Counted from the stretch's first letter, positions 15,573-24,386 are shown. The stretch is DNA of 64,000 bases from Oscillospiraceae bacterium (GCA_017523995.1 JAFWUX010000050.1:23395-87394), one strand, 5' to 3'. Notes: generated from the letters alone by a model not told the origin. A program made the numbers and translations.

Positions 15573-16678
15573 AGCGGCAGCTCCCGCAGCGTGTGCTTGC
15601 CCTGATCGGCTCTGAGCATCGCGGGCGCCGTCAGCAGGACACCGGCGAGCACGGAGAGCAGCGCAAAGAGCAGGCACTTGATGAACTCAGGCTTTGCCAC
15701 GCTGTAGTATTCGGAGTTGAGCAGCTTCGGCAGATCCTTGATGCAGCTGCCGGTTGTGGTGTGTTCCGTGATCAGTTTCGCGTTCTCATAGTACTGCTTG
15801 TACTTTTCCATATCAAACTTATCTTCGCCCATTTCGTCGAGCTTGGCAAGATCCTCCTCGCTGAGTTCGCTGTACATGTCCTCGAGCGTCTGATAGCCGG
15901 TGACTGCCTGCATCGCCTTATCATAGTTCTCGTGGTTGGTTGTTGCAAACAGATTCGCGAAATGCGCCACCGGTGCAGCAACGCCTGCGATCAGGCAGAG
16001 CACCGTGAAGATGACCACGGCGGGGGTTGTCAGCTTTTTGCCGAGCTTGCGCATCAGGAACAGCCCGAGCAGCACGCCTGCGTAGCCGGTCAGCATGCTG
16101 AGATAGCTCATCTTCAGGACAAAGTAGGTCAGCAGAAAGACGGCAAGCGCGCCGATCAGCGCACCGGCGATCAGTCCGGCGGGATTTGCACGGACATCGG
16201 CAGCCTCCTCCTGTGCCTCGAGCATTTTCTGCTCGAGATAGGGCTTGCAGGAATCGCAGACCGTCACGCCGCCGTCATCGAGCAGATAGGAGCGGTAGCC
16301 GTATTCCGCGCCGCAGGACATGCAGCAGGCAATCAGCCCCTGCGATGCCGCAAAGGAGACGAGCGCTGCTGTCAGCGCGGAAAGATTCTCATCTGTATTG
16401 CTCGGCGTCAGGGAGACAGCCGCTGCAAGACAGCGGTCTCTGTGGGCAAGTCCCGTCACGCCTGCATGCGATGTGCACCATGCGTTTGCCTGCGCCTGCA
16501 GATCCGCGGATACCTCATCCGAGGGCGTTTTTGCGATCAGCCGGAAGATGACCGTATCGCGCCGCGGCACAACCGTCAGAAAGACCGGATAGCCCTGCAG
16601 CGTGCCCCAGAAGGTGTTTCCTGCTTTGTCATACTGCAGACCGGAAAGCTCTGCAAATTTCTTGGGATGTAATGCCAT
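15569..16678 (-). CDS. membrane protein with CxxC pairs, paralogue of the next gene upstream
   Basis: 369 residues. The N-terminal soluble region (about 1-125) contains NTFWGTLQGYPVFLTVVPRR. A probable zinc site follows: CCMSCG (about 127-132) with CDSCK near residue 150. Three or more membrane segments lie between about 172 and 250, then a charged loop (SELSEEDLAKLDEMGEDKF) and a last membrane segment near the C-terminus. ATG at 16678 follows GGAGG; the longer open frame upstream is not used. Gene order and size make it a tandem duplicate of the gene at 16693-17862, sharing the GYPVFL segment and the CC-x2-CG pattern. Function unknown; a membrane stress sensor or envelope factor is possible. 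Confidence 0.75.
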   Translation of the reverse strand: MALHPKKFAELSGLQYDKAGNTFWGTLQGYPVFLTVVPRRDTVIFRLIAKTPSDEVSADLQAQANAWCTSHAGVTGLAHRDRCLAAAVSLTPSNTDENLSALTAALVSFAASQGLIACCMSCGAEYGYRSYLLDDGGVTVCDSCKPYLEQKMLEAQEEAADVRANPAGLIAGALIGALAVFLLTYFVLKMSYLSMLTGYAGVLLGLFLMRKLGKKLTTPAVVIFTVLCLIAGVAAPVAHFANLFATTNHENYDKAMQAVTGYQTLEDMYSELSEEDLAKLDEMGEDKFDMEKYKQYYENAKLITEHTTTGSCIKDLPKLLNSEYYSVAKPEFIKCLLFALLSVLAGVLLTAPAMLRADQGKHTLRELPL

Positions 16679-16692
16679 GATAAACCTCCGTG

Positions 16693-17862
16693 TTATGTTT
16701 GCTCTGAAATTGTCTGTGTGATTCTGCCGGGCGTCGGCAGCGCCGCGAACTGATAGCTTTCGCGCTTTCTGCGCAGGATCAGTTTCCACCACGCGATGCC
16801 GATCCAGAGGGAACAGCCAACCGCGAGGATGAGCGAATACCAGAAATCGCGCCGGTCGCTTTTGTTGTAGACCTTGCGCATGCCCTCAGGCAGATGCATC
16901 AGCACCGGACCGAGCTTGTGATACTGACACACAAATGCCGCACGGTTCCGCGATGCCTCGAGCTTTTCGGGTGTGTACTCTGCAAAGCTCCATGTCAGCT
17001 CGTTCATTTCTTTATCGTCGGCAAAGACCTCATAGGGATTGTCCCCGCGGTCAACAACCTCAAAATACCGTTCGATCCGCCGGAACTGTTCGAGATTCTT
17101 CTGATTGAATTTTGTCAGATCGACAGCCTGCCGCAGTGTGATGAATCCGACTGAGCAGACAGCGCAGACAATGATGCAGATCGCGGCGGTTCTGCGCGTC
17201 GCCGTGCCGCCGAACTGGTGAACAGTCACAATGCCGAGCAGTGTCGCAATAATGACCTGTACCACCGTGCCGAGCCCGCTGCCGATCTGAGCGGCACCGA
17301 GTACGAACAGCATCAAAAACAGATATGCCGCCATAATCAGGATGCCGATTGCCGTGCCGCCTGCGGAAGGGCGGTGTGCCTGCACGGCTGCATTCGCGCT
17401 TTGTGTATCCAGCCGGCAGAGCTCGCTGCACCGCGGACAGAGACAGACGCCCTCTGTCGCCGCAGTGCGGTAGATTTCGAGATGCTGCGATGTTTCGCCG
17501 CAGTCCGCGCAGCAGGGGAGCAGCCCGAGCTGTGCCGCCAATGCCGCCAGCGCACTGATCTCATTTGCAATCTGTGCTTCTGCCTCGCCGTTCTGCAGGA
17601 TATAGGTCGCGCTCAGAATCCCCGCGCGCAGATAGAGAAAATGAAAGCCCGGATGCATCTGCCGGAACGCCGCGAGCTGTTCCTGACAGCGCTGCTCCTG
17701 CGGATGCTTTGCAAAAATCCGGACTGCATAAGTCAGGTCACCGGGATACCACTTGAGGAACACCGGATAGCCGTTCAGCGCGCCGCTGCATGTCTGCATC
17801 TGCTTTTCATAGTGGATATTGAGCAGCTGCGCCGTCATTTCGGGATGATACTTCGATGCCAT
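16693..17862 (-). CDS. membrane protein with CxxC pairs, tandem paralogue
   Basis: 389 residues, built like its downstream neighbour: soluble N-terminal domain with CSGALNGYPVFLKWYPGDL, CCADCG near residue 142 and CPRCSELC about 25 residues later (likely zinc ligands), several membrane segments from about 193 to 270, a loop, and a final membrane segment (YSLILAVGCSLWIGIAWW). ATG at 17862 has GAGGTG eight bases upstream and lies only 4 bases after the stop of the previous gene. The two paralogues are diverged but keep the same layout, which suggests that they work together, perhaps as a hetero-oligomer. No known family recognised. Confidence 0.75.
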   Translation of the reverse strand: MASKYHPEMTAQLLNIHYEKQMQTCSGALNGYPVFLKWYPGDLTYAVRIFAKHPQEQRCQEQLAAFRQMHPGFHFLYLRAGILSATYILQNGEAEAQIANEISALAALAAQLGLLPCCADCGETSQHLEIYRTAATEGVCLCPRCSELCRLDTQSANAAVQAHRPSAGGTAIGILIMAAYLFLMLFVLGAAQIGSGLGTVVQVIIATLLGIVTVHQFGGTATRRTAAICIIVCAVCSVGFITLRQAVDLTKFNQKNLEQFRRIERYFEVVDRGDNPYEVFADDKEMNELTWSFAEYTPEKLEASRNRAAFVCQYHKLGPVLMHLPEGMRKVYNKSDRRDFWYSLILAVGCSLWIGIAWWKLILRRKRESYQFAALPTPGRITQTISEQT

Positions 17863-17866
17863 TTTT

Positions 17867-19180
17867 TCACCTCGGCTGTTTTGATTTGATATACGTGAGC
17901 GCTGTCCAGAGATCAGCGATTGCCTCGGGCGGCAGACCGGTTTCCGCATAGCGGTCCGCGTGAAAATCCGCGGTGACGGCATCCAGCAGCTTTTCGGGCT
18001 TGTAGTACGCAGCCCATTTATCGCGCACCTCGCGGACGGTATCTGCATCTTTCAGCATTCCCTCCTGCCAGCAGGGCGCCTCGAGCAGCAGCCGGTAGCC
18101 TGCATAGAATTTCGCATTGCTTTCCGGCATGGCTTTCCACTGCATGAGCGCTTTGCGCCAGAGACGTCTGCGGCTGTGGGCGCTGCGTTCACGTTCCAGT
18201 TTGGTTTCGTTATCAAAATATTCGCCGTTCTCAATCCGGCGGGTACGTCTGTGCGTATCCCTTTTGCGCAGCCCCGCGATGAAGTCAAGAATAAACATTT
18301 TGAGATCATACACCCAGTCCGACAGGAACTCCCGCCAGACGATGTATGCGATTGTGATAAACGGAATCCAGAGCAGCAGCCAGAGCGGATTGCTCCTGCC
18401 CGCAGCCTGCGGCAATTCGGCTTCCTCCTCTAAGAGCACTTCCTCCGCTTCTGCCGGCGCCTCACCGCTGAAGCGCTCGATGATACGGAAGAAAAACTGC
18501 ACGATCGCCGTCACGAGCCGGATCATGGAATGATGCAGCCATTCGAGAAAATGCGTCAGCGGCGTGTGGAAGATAAACACCACTGCAAGCAGCAGAATGA
18601 TGCCGCCGACCAGCATCAGATTGCCGCGCCGGATCTCTGCCGGTACAGCGGTCTCGACGCTGCTTCTCCGGTTGACGAACCGCCGCAGCATCAGCTGATT
18701 GCGCAGCAGCAGATACGCCGCGGAGATTCCGCCGATGACGCCGAGCGTCATGGAAATATGCGTGTTCTGATGTGCCGCCGCAAGCATCACCGTTGCAATG
18801 ACCGTGCAGGTCAGGAATGCGGCATAGCTGTTGACTGTAAACAGGTCGCCGGTATCTGCATCGCATTTGCGGTGCGAACCTGCCACGGTGAGCGCAGAGA
18901 GCAGAACCGCAATCGCGGTGCTCCCTGATATCAACGCGCATAAAGCGGCGCAGACTGCCGCAGAAAGGACCGTCCAGATGACAGAGAGCCGGAATGAAAG
19001 CACCCTCCGTTCATGCAGCATGTGCCGGAGCATCTGCGAGCAGAACGTGGTGACAAGCGCGATGCCGGTCAGGATTCCCATGCAGGGGAGCATCGTTTCC
19101 GGCGGACAGAGCGAGAGCAGCAGCAGCCAGAACGGATACCAGCCGAGCACACGGCAAAGCAGTGCAAGGGTATCGAGCAT
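17867..19180 (-). CDS. polytopic membrane protein with DUF4129-like C-terminal domain
   Basis: 437 residues. At least six membrane segments lie in residues 1-175, another pair between about 185 and 240, and one at about 265-280 (WLLLWIPFITIAYIVW). The C-terminal cytoplasmic domain (about 300-437) has LEAPCWQEGMLKDADTVREV and ends DLWTALTYIKSKQPR. This layout resembles the transglutaminase-associated DUF4129 proteins that often sit beside MoxR and DUF58 genes, but the match is a guess and those partners are absent. ATG at 19180 has AGGAGG upstream. It is the first gene of a four-gene unit ending in the flavoprotein. Confidence 0.65.
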   Translation of the reverse strand: MLDTLALLCRVLGWYPFWLLLLSLCPPETMLPCMGILTGIALVTTFCSQMLRHMLHERRVLSFRLSVIWTVLSAAVCAALCALISGSTAIAVLLSALTVAGSHRKCDADTGDLFTVNSYAAFLTCTVIATVMLAAAHQNTHISMTLGVIGGISAAYLLLRNQLMLRRFVNRRSSVETAVPAEIRRGNLMLVGGIILLLAVVFIFHTPLTHFLEWLHHSMIRLVTAIVQFFFRIIERFSGEAPAEAEEVLLEEEAELPQAAGRSNPLWLLLWIPFITIAYIVWREFLSDWVYDLKMFILDFIAGLRKRDTHRRTRRIENGEYFDNETKLERERSAHSRRRLWRKALMQWKAMPESNAKFYAGYRLLLEAPCWQEGMLKDADTVREVRDKWAAYYKPEKLLDAVTADFHADRYAETGLPPEAIADLWTALTYIKSKQPR

Positions 19181-19216
19181 CGGGGACGCCTCCTTTCCGC
19201 AGAATGATTCCCTTGT

Positions 19217-19245
19217 ATTATACCATATTCTTTCAAAAAGTTCAA
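19217..19245 (-). promoter_or_regulatory. promoter of the membrane-protein/flavoprotein operon
   Basis: Reverse strand TTGAAC (19245-19240), 17 bases ending TGG, TATAAT (19222-19217), 36 bases before the ATG at 19180. Confidence 0.8.
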
Positions 19246-19249
19246 TGGA

Positions 19250-19297
19250 AAGTTAGGAGATAGCAGTGAGAAGTGAGGAGTTGCGGTATGCGCTTTC
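19250..19297. repeat. single GGAGATAGNAGTGAGAAGTG repeat unit
   Basis: One unit of the array family seen at 49460-49600 and 51530-51650, followed by the stem ATGCGCTTTCGCGCAT. Confidence 0.6.
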
Positions 19298-19328
19298 GCG
19301 CATTTGGCGGCTTACTTCTATCCACACA

Positions 19329-19437
19329 TAAACATGGGGTCTGGGGATAATATCCCCAGCAGGGGTTTGGGGACGGAGTCCCCATTATCAATCCGTCGGA
19401 GACACATCTTTCAATCATCGCGCAGCGATACCTCATT
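19329..19437 (-). repeat. A-element with a doubled proximal hairpin, overlapping the end of the small membrane gene
   Basis: Reverse strand: GGTATCGCTGCGCGATGATTG, then a second GTCTCCGACGGATTG, GATAATGGGGAC, stem GGGGAC-TCC-GTCCCC, AAACCCCTG, and stem CTGGGGATATTATCCCCAG. The stop of the 66-residue gene (19435-19433) lies at its proximal end. Confidence 0.75.
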
Positions 19438-19633
19438 CCCCATTCATGATGCGCGCGATCAGGGCGGCAGCGGATGCCGAGAACAGGATCATCAGCGCGA
19501 TCTGCCAGCCGGGCACAGCGGGCAGTGCACCGGTCAGCGCACAGAGCAGCACCGCCGCGAGCATGCCGCACACCGACTGCAGAAAGGTGCGGAACGCGCG
19601 CATGCGGGCAGATACAGGATATTTCGATCTCAC
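19433..19633 (-). CDS. small membrane protein, unknown
   Basis: 66 residues: a positively charged N-terminus (MRSKYPVSARMRAFRTF) then two hydrophobic helices (about 20-38 and 44-61) ending ARIMNGE. The start is GTG at 19633 with AGGAGGGG seven bases upstream, a strong ribosome site that supports a real gene. It is divergent from the GGDEF gene at 19830. Function unknown; the size and two-helix form resemble small envelope or transporter-accessory proteins. Confidence 0.6.
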   Translation of the reverse strand: MRSKYPVSARMRAFRTFLQSVCGMLAAVLLCALTGALPAVPGWQIALMILFSASAAALIARIMNGE

Positions 19634-19734
19634 AGAACCCCTCCTTTTTCACGGGTACTCTATCATATGCGGAAGGGGAGGTCAGCGTACCGCCGTACAC
19701 AATTCTGAAAAATATATAAATATCAGCTGCGGAC

Positions 19735-19763
19735 TTGATTTTTTTTATCACTCGTGCTATAAT
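19735..19763 (+). promoter_or_regulatory. promoter of the GGDEF fusion gene
   Basis: TTGATT (19735-19740), 17 bases ending TGC, TATAAT (19758-19763). Confidence 0.8.
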
Positions 19764-19829
19764 ATATATAATGAGAGAAAATAATAAGTGAAAATATTTT
19801 ACATAAAATAGGGGACAGGGAGGATTGCC

Positions 19830-21746
19830 ATGCAGGAGCAAAAAATCCGGAATATTGCGGTGCTTGTTGCCGGCACCGATGAGGAGTATCAGGGCAGCAT
19901 TCTGGACGGCATCGAACAGGCGGCAAAGGAGTTCGGCTTCAATGTCGCGGTCTTTGCATGCTTCGGCGGCGTGCTGTCAAACACCCTTTACGATGTCGGT
20001 GAATACCAAATCTATCAGCTTGTCAATTACAGCATGTTTGACGGCGCAATTCTGCTGACCAACACAATCGGCGATCTGGAAACGCGCGAGCGTGTCTGCT
20101 CTGCCGTGCGGGAATCCGGTATTCCTGCAGCGGTGCTGGACTGCAGCAGCGATCCCGCATTTTACAATGTCCGGATCGACAACACCGCAGCGATGCGGCA
20201 GATGGTCGCCCATGTGATCGAGCAGCACAATGCGAAAACGATCAATTTCATTTCCGGTCCGCTTGAAAATCCGGAGGCGAAGGAGCGCTATGAGGCATTT
20301 CTCGCGGTCATGGCAGAGCATGATCTGCCGGTGGATGACAGCCGCATCTACTTCGGCGGATTCCGCCCGATCGACGGCAAACGCGCCGCAGATGCACTGC
20401 TTGCGAGCGGTATGCCGCTGCCGGATGCGATCATCGCGGCAAACGATGCCATGGCGCTTGAGACGATCAGCGTTCTGCAGGAACACGGCATTCGTGTGCC
20501 GGAGGATGTGATCGTCACCGGCTTTGACCTCACATATTACGCGAAGCATCACAATCCGTCGCTGAGCTCGGTCTCGCGCCCGCTGGAAGAAGCCGGCAGG
20601 ACAGCCTGCGCGCTGCTGGACCGCATCTTCCGCGGCGAAACCTGCGAGAAAACGGTCACGCTCAAGGCGCAGCCGGTCTATCAGGAGAGCTGCGGCTGCA
20701 TGTCAACCGAGCAGCTCGATATCCGCAGCTACAAAACCACAACCTATGATACAATCAAGCGGTTCCGCTCCGGCGCATCGCTGCTGAACCGTCTGACCTC
20801 TGCGATGGCGGTCACGGAGACGCCCGAGGAGTGCATCCGCACGATTTCGCAGTATCTGCATGAGATCGAGTGCGAGCAATGCTGCATCTGTCTCTGCGAA
20901 AACTGGGAGAGCGCCTTCCGCGAGCGCGCAGGTGAAGCCGAGAGCAGTCAGAGCAGCGGCTATACGGAGTACATGAGCGCGCCGCTGATCTGGCAGGCGA
21001 GCGGCATCGGGGAGCTCAGCCGCTTCCGCAGTGCCGATCTGTTCCCGTTCCCGCCGGAGACAGCCGGCAATATGAGCTACTTCTTCCCGCTGCATTTCCG
21101 CGAGCACTGCCTCGGCTATTATATCTTCACCAACACGGATTTCCCGCGCCGCACGATGCTCTGCCATTCGCTGATGATGAACATCAGCCATTCGTTCGAG
21201 AACATCCGCAAGCTGCTGCACCTGAACAACGCAATCCGCGAGCTCGACCGCCTCTATGTGATCGACCCGCTCTGCGGCATCTATAACCGCAACGGCTTCA
21301 TCCGCCTTGCAGATCAGATGTTCAAGCACGCGCTGCAGATGCATGAAACGCTGATGATCTCGTTCATTGACATGGACGGCCTGAAATATGTCAACGATAA
21401 TTACGGGCATGATGAGGGCGACTTTGCGCTGCACAAGCTCGCAGAGATCATCCGGAAGTGCTGCCGCCCCGGTCAGATCTGTGCGCGCTTCGGCGGCGAT
21501 GAGTTCATCACAATCGGTACCGGCCTCACGCAGGACGATGCGGAGATGTTCGAGCAGGATTTCTTCAAACAGCTCAAAGAGGTCAATTCGGTGATCAACA
21601 AGCCCTATGAGCTGAACGCAAGCGTCGGCTCATTTGTCACGGTGGTCGAGCCGGATATGAAGCTGTTTGCGCTGATTGCCAAAGCTGACCAGATCATGTA
21701 CGAGCAGAAAAAGCGCAAGAGCACCTCGCGCTATCTCCGCAGATAA
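19830..21746 (+). CDS. LacI/periplasmic-binding-like sensor fused to a GGDEF diguanylate cyclase domain
   Basis: 638 residues, no signal peptide or membrane segment, so cytoplasmic. Residues about 5-290 are a type I periplasmic-binding/LacI ligand fold (IRNIAVLVAGTDEEYQGSIL, DAIIAANDAMALETISVL, PEDVIVTGFDLTYYAKHHNP). There is no helix-turn-helix ahead of it. A middle region (about 310-460) may be GAF-like. The GGDEF domain covers about 475-638, with G555-G-D-E-F559 in CARFGGDEF. The upstream RxxD inhibitory site reads RPGQ, so product inhibition there is unlikely. Expected activity is c-di-GMP synthesis controlled by a cytoplasmic small molecule such as a sugar. ATG follows AGGGAGG; single-gene unit with its own promoter. 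Confidence 0.9.
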   Translation: MQEQKIRNIAVLVAGTDEEYQGSILDGIEQAAKEFGFNVAVFACFGGVLSNTLYDVGEYQIYQLVNYSMFDGAILLTNTIGDLETRERVCSAVRESGIPAAVLDCSSDPAFYNVRIDNTAAMRQMVAHVIEQHNAKTINFISGPLENPEAKERYEAFLAVMAEHDLPVDDSRIYFGGFRPIDGKRAADALLASGMPLPDAIIAANDAMALETISVLQEHGIRVPEDVIVTGFDLTYYAKHHNPSLSSVSRPLEEAGRTACALLDRIFRGETCEKTVTLKAQPVYQESCGCMSTEQLDIRSYKTTTYDTIKRFRSGASLLNRLTSAMAVTETPEECIRTISQYLHEIECEQCCICLCENWESAFRERAGEAESSQSSGYTEYMSAPLIWQASGIGELSRFRSADLFPFPPETAGNMSYFFPLHFREHCLGYYIFTNTDFPRRTMLCHSLMMNISHSFENIRKLLHLNNAIRELDRLYVIDPLCGIYNRNGFIRLADQMFKHALQMHETLMISFIDMDGLKYVNDNYGHDEGDFALHKLAEIIRKCCRPGQICARFGGDEFITIGTGLTQDDAEMFEQDFFKQLKEVNSVINKPYELNASVGSFVTVVEPDMKLFALIAKADQIMYEQKKRKSTSRYLRR

Positions 21747-21781
21747 GCAAAGTGTCTGCGATATCGTTCAACTGCAAACAA

Positions 21782-21826
21782 AATGCCCTGAAGCGATGAC
21801 AGACCGCTTCAGGGCATTCATTATGA
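21782..21826. terminator. bidirectional terminator between convergent genes
   Basis: AATGCCCTGAAGCG pairs with CCGCTTCAGGGCATT, followed by CATTATGATT on the plus side and by TTTGTTTGC on the minus side. Confidence 0.8.
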
Positions 21827-22117
21827 TTCAGGTTGATCGTTGTTCGGCTCCTGCTCCGGCTCAGATTTTTTCGGCTCCGACATATCATAGGGGCCGCGGA
21901 CGGCTTTGCAGCGCGGATCCTCCGGCACAGCGGGCTTTGCATGTGCCTCGCGGAAGGCATCGACCTTTTTGGCAAGCCACGGCGTCAGCACCGCGATGAC
22001 CGCCACCGCCGCAAAGATCAGGAAGAATTTTCCGATGAACTTCAGCAGCACCGGCGTGATATTGACTTTTTCCTCGGTTTCCGCAGCCAGCAGAAGCAGC
22101 GGCATGATGCGGTTCAT
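21821..22117 (-). CDS. small single-pass membrane protein, unknown
   Basis: 98 residues. A short N-terminal hydrophobic patch (MPLLLLAAE) precedes one clear membrane helix (about 26-48, FIGKFFLIFAAVAVIAVLTPW), then a charged, Pro/Glu-rich tail ending PEQEPNNDQPES. The ATG at 22117 overlaps the stop of mnmM (ATGA) and has AGGAGA upstream, so it is translationally coupled. Last gene of the rsmE operon. I do not recognise the family. Confidence 0.65.
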   Translation of the reverse strand: MNRIMPLLLLAAETEEKVNITPVLLKFIGKFFLIFAAVAVIAVLTPWLAKKVDAFREAHAKPAVPEDPRCKAVRGPYDMSEPKKSEPEQEPNNDQPES

Positions 22118-22701
22118 TCGGCAATCTCCTTTTTCACAAATACGGCAAACGGCGGACAGCCTGTCCGGTTCGGAAAGCTGCACTGCAGAACGGTGTAATA
22201 GCGGCTTTCCAGCGAGCTGAGATATTCCACCAGTGCATCGCGCTCCGAGAAGCCGTTGACACCGCCGTAATAGATGCAGAGCACGAGCCAGCCCTCCGGC
22301 TTGAGCAGCCGCAGCCCTGCCTCCAGTGCCGCGATGCTCGAATCCGCATGCGTAAAGATTTCGTGACTGCCGCGCGGCAGCCATCCGAAGTTGAACACAA
22401 TGCAGGAGACGGTCTCCGGCTCGGCATATTGCTCCATATTGGCGTGGCTGTCCAGATGCAGCTCGGCGCGGAGCCCGTTTTCGGCGAGCAGCGCCGCCGC
22501 GGAGTCGATTGCATCCTGCTGGATATCGAACCCGAGCACTCTGCCGGATTCGCCCGCCAGCTCACAGAGCAGCTTGGTATCATTGCCTCTGCCGCAGGTC
22601 GCATCGATCACAGTGTCGCCCGCGCGGACATGCTCGCGCAGAAAACGGTGTGCCAGATCGAGCACGCCCAGCTGCCGTTTCGGCGTTTTCTTTTCACTCA
22701 T
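22114..22701 (-). CDS. mnmM: class I SAM-dependent methyltransferase, MnmM (YtqB) family
   Basis: 195 residues. SAM-binding motif TVIDATCGRGNDTKLLCELAG (residues about 35-55), acidic motif GFDIQQDAID, then CIVFNFGWLPRGSHEIFT and a PEGWLVLCIYYGG strand. This pattern is that of YtqB, described as MnmM, which methylates nm5s2U34 to mnm5s2U34 in tRNA of Gram-positive bacteria. Its ATG at 22701 overlaps the stop of the phosphoesterase gene (ATGA). Placement with rsmE fits an RNA-modification operon. Substrate is inferred from family only. Confidence 0.85.
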   Translation of the reverse strand: MSEKKTPKRQLGVLDLAHRFLREHVRAGDTVIDATCGRGNDTKLLCELAGESGRVLGFDIQQDAIDSAAALLAENGLRAELHLDSHANMEQYAEPETVSCIVFNFGWLPRGSHEIFTHADSSIAALEAGLRLLKPEGWLVLCIYYGGVNGFSERDALVEYLSSLESRYYTVLQCSFPNRTGCPPFAVFVKKEIAE

Positions 22702-23411
22702 ACATAAAACACTTTCATATCATCGAGCCGCAGGCAGGCGAGCTTTCCGCCCGCTTCATGGAACACGGCGCCGCAGTCGATGTTGATATAGGTCTCGGCG
22801 AACAGCACCTCGGCTCTGCCCTCCATTTCCGGATAGGTCAGCGTCGGCGTGTGCCCGAAGATCAAAGTCCGGTCATCATAGAAGCGGTCGCCCTGCTGCG
22901 GGCGCGCATTGATCAGCGCATCCAGCGGATACTCCGAGAGCGGGATCGAAGGATCAAACCCCTCGATGCCGCTGTGCGTCAGGACGATTCTTCTGCCGTC
23001 CGGCATCGTCAGCTCATCAAACACGCGGAATTCTCGCAGATAGCTGAGCAGCTCCTCACGCTTTTTCGGCGGCAGACTGAGATACTGCGTCATGGTGATC
23101 GAGCCGCCGTTCTGCATCCACGCGCTGTAGACCTCAAGTCCCTCCGGCGTATAGAATCCGGTGACATTTTCAGGCGTTGCTTCATCGGGAAGTCCGCTGA
23201 CGCACTGCAGCATGATCGCCTCATGATTGCCGAGCAGCGGGTAGACATTGATCCGCTCCATGCAGTCGAGCAGCAGCGGAATCGGCGTATCGCCGCGGTC
23301 TACAAAATCGCCGAGGATGTAAAGATCATCCGCTTCGGAAAAGTTGATTTTCTCGCACATTTTCCGGAACAGCGCATGGCATCCGTGGAGATCGCTCATT
23401 ACATAGATCAA
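22698..23411 (-). CDS. metallophosphoesterase (PP2A/Ap4A-hydrolase-like)
   Basis: 237 residues with the calcineurin-type metal motifs SDLHG (residues 6-10), GDFVDRGDT (about 34-42) and GNHEAI (about 60-65), and late histidines VLTHSGIEG and IFGHTPT. Family members hydrolyse phosphoproteins or dinucleoside tetraphosphates. The likely start is TTG at 23411: AAGGAGGTG lies nine bases before it and MIYVMSDLHG is the usual N-terminus; an ATG four codons later is the alternative. It sits between rsmE (34 bases upstream) and mnmM (4-base overlap). Confidence 0.85.
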   Translation of the reverse strand: MIYVMSDLHGCHALFRKMCEKINFSEADDLYILGDFVDRGDTPIPLLLDCMERINVYPLLGNHEAIMLQCVSGLPDEATPENVTGFYTPEGLEVYSAWMQNGGSITMTQYLSLPPKKREELLSYLREFRVFDELTMPDGRRIVLTHSGIEGFDPSIPLSEYPLDALINARPQQGDRFYDDRTLIFGHTPTLTYPEMEGRAEVLFAETYINIDCGAVFHEAGGKLACLRLDDMKVFYV

Positions 23412-23445
23412 GCAGACTTCACCTCCTTGTTTTCACTGTTTTGGT

Positions 23446-24168
23446 TCAGTTGAGATTTCCGGTGTGGAACATCAGCACAGACATCGCGGTCAGCGGAGCG
23501 GTCTCGCAGCGCAGAATCCGCTTGCCGAGCCAGACCGGCTGCACGCCCTGATTCCGGAGCATTTCGATCTCCTCCGGATCAAAGCCGCCCTCGCTGCCGA
23601 TGCAGAGCCCGTAGGATTTCGCGTCGCTGCGCACCTGCGAGAACGAGATGCCGCCCTCTCCTTCATAGAGCACCAGCGGAACCTCAATCGAGCGCATACG
23701 CTCCGCAGCCATTTCGAGCGAATGGAGCGGCGCAATCGCGGGGATAATCCCTCTGCCGGATTGCTGTGCGGCTGCCTGTGCGATCTTCTGATAGCGCGGC
23801 AGCTTCTTCTGGAAATCGCCGCTGTTCATCCGCGAGATGCACCGGCGCGTCAGCACGGGGACGATCTCCGTCACGCCGAGCTCAACGGTTTTCTGGATAA
23901 TCTGCTCGAGCTTATCTGATTTCGGCAGCGCCTGAAAGAGCGTCACAGAAATGGTCGGCTCGGCGCAGCAGCGCTCCGAGGAAAGAATCCGCAGGTAGAC
24001 TGCGTCCTGTGTGATTTCTTCGATTTCACAGAGATAATCTATGCCGCAGGAACAGACTGTCAGCTGCTCTTGCGGGCGCATCCGGAGAGAAAACCCGATG
24101 TGCCGCACATGCTCATCGCGCAGGACGGGCTGCTCCGGCGAGAAAGAATCCTCAAAAAATTTCGGCAT
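23446..24168 (-). CDS. rsmE: 16S rRNA m3U1498 methyltransferase
   Basis: 240 residues. N-terminal PUA-like region (MPKFFEDSFSPEQPVL, HVRHIGFSLRMRPQEQLTVC) and SPOUT domain with the knot motifs ELGVTEIVPVLTRRCI, CIGSEGGFDPEEIEML and LGKRILRCETAPLTAMSVL, all typical of RsmE. It methylates N3 of U1498 in 16S rRNA. The ATG at 24168 has AAGGAG upstream; longer open frame is not used. In many Firmicutes rsmE follows prmA, which is absent here. Confidence 0.93.
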   Translation of the reverse strand: MPKFFEDSFSPEQPVLRDEHVRHIGFSLRMRPQEQLTVCSCGIDYLCEIEEITQDAVYLRILSSERCCAEPTISVTLFQALPKSDKLEQIIQKTVELGVTEIVPVLTRRCISRMNSGDFQKKLPRYQKIAQAAAQQSGRGIIPAIAPLHSLEMAAERMRSIEVPLVLYEGEGGISFSQVRSDAKSYGLCIGSEGGFDPEEIEMLRNQGVQPVWLGKRILRCETAPLTAMSVLMFHTGNLN

Positions 24169-24199
24169 AGCATGATGCTCCTTTTGCATAATCCACTTC

Positions 24200-24228
24200 A
24201 TTATAGCATATCTTGACGGAAAAATCAA
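24200..24228 (-). promoter_or_regulatory. promoter of the rsmE operon
   Basis: Reverse strand TTGATT (24228-24223), 17 bases ending TGC, TATAAT (24205-24200). Confidence 0.8.
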
Positions 24229-24345
24229 GACATAAAAGCCGGAGAGGCGCGGGCATTCGTGGATTGATCATATCGCATCCGGCGATGTCAATAGAAAAGT
24301 TTGCGGGTCGGGGGCAATGCCCTCGCCGCCCTCCCTATGCCGCAG

Positions 24346-24386
24346 AAAAACCGCTCCCGATTACATGTTGTCGGGAGCGGTTTATG
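24346..24386 (-). terminator. terminator of the GH25 lysozyme gene
   Basis: AACCGCTCCCGA pairs with TCGGGAGCGGTT; on the reverse strand a TTTTTC run follows. It starts one base after the stop codon of the gene. Confidence 0.8.
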
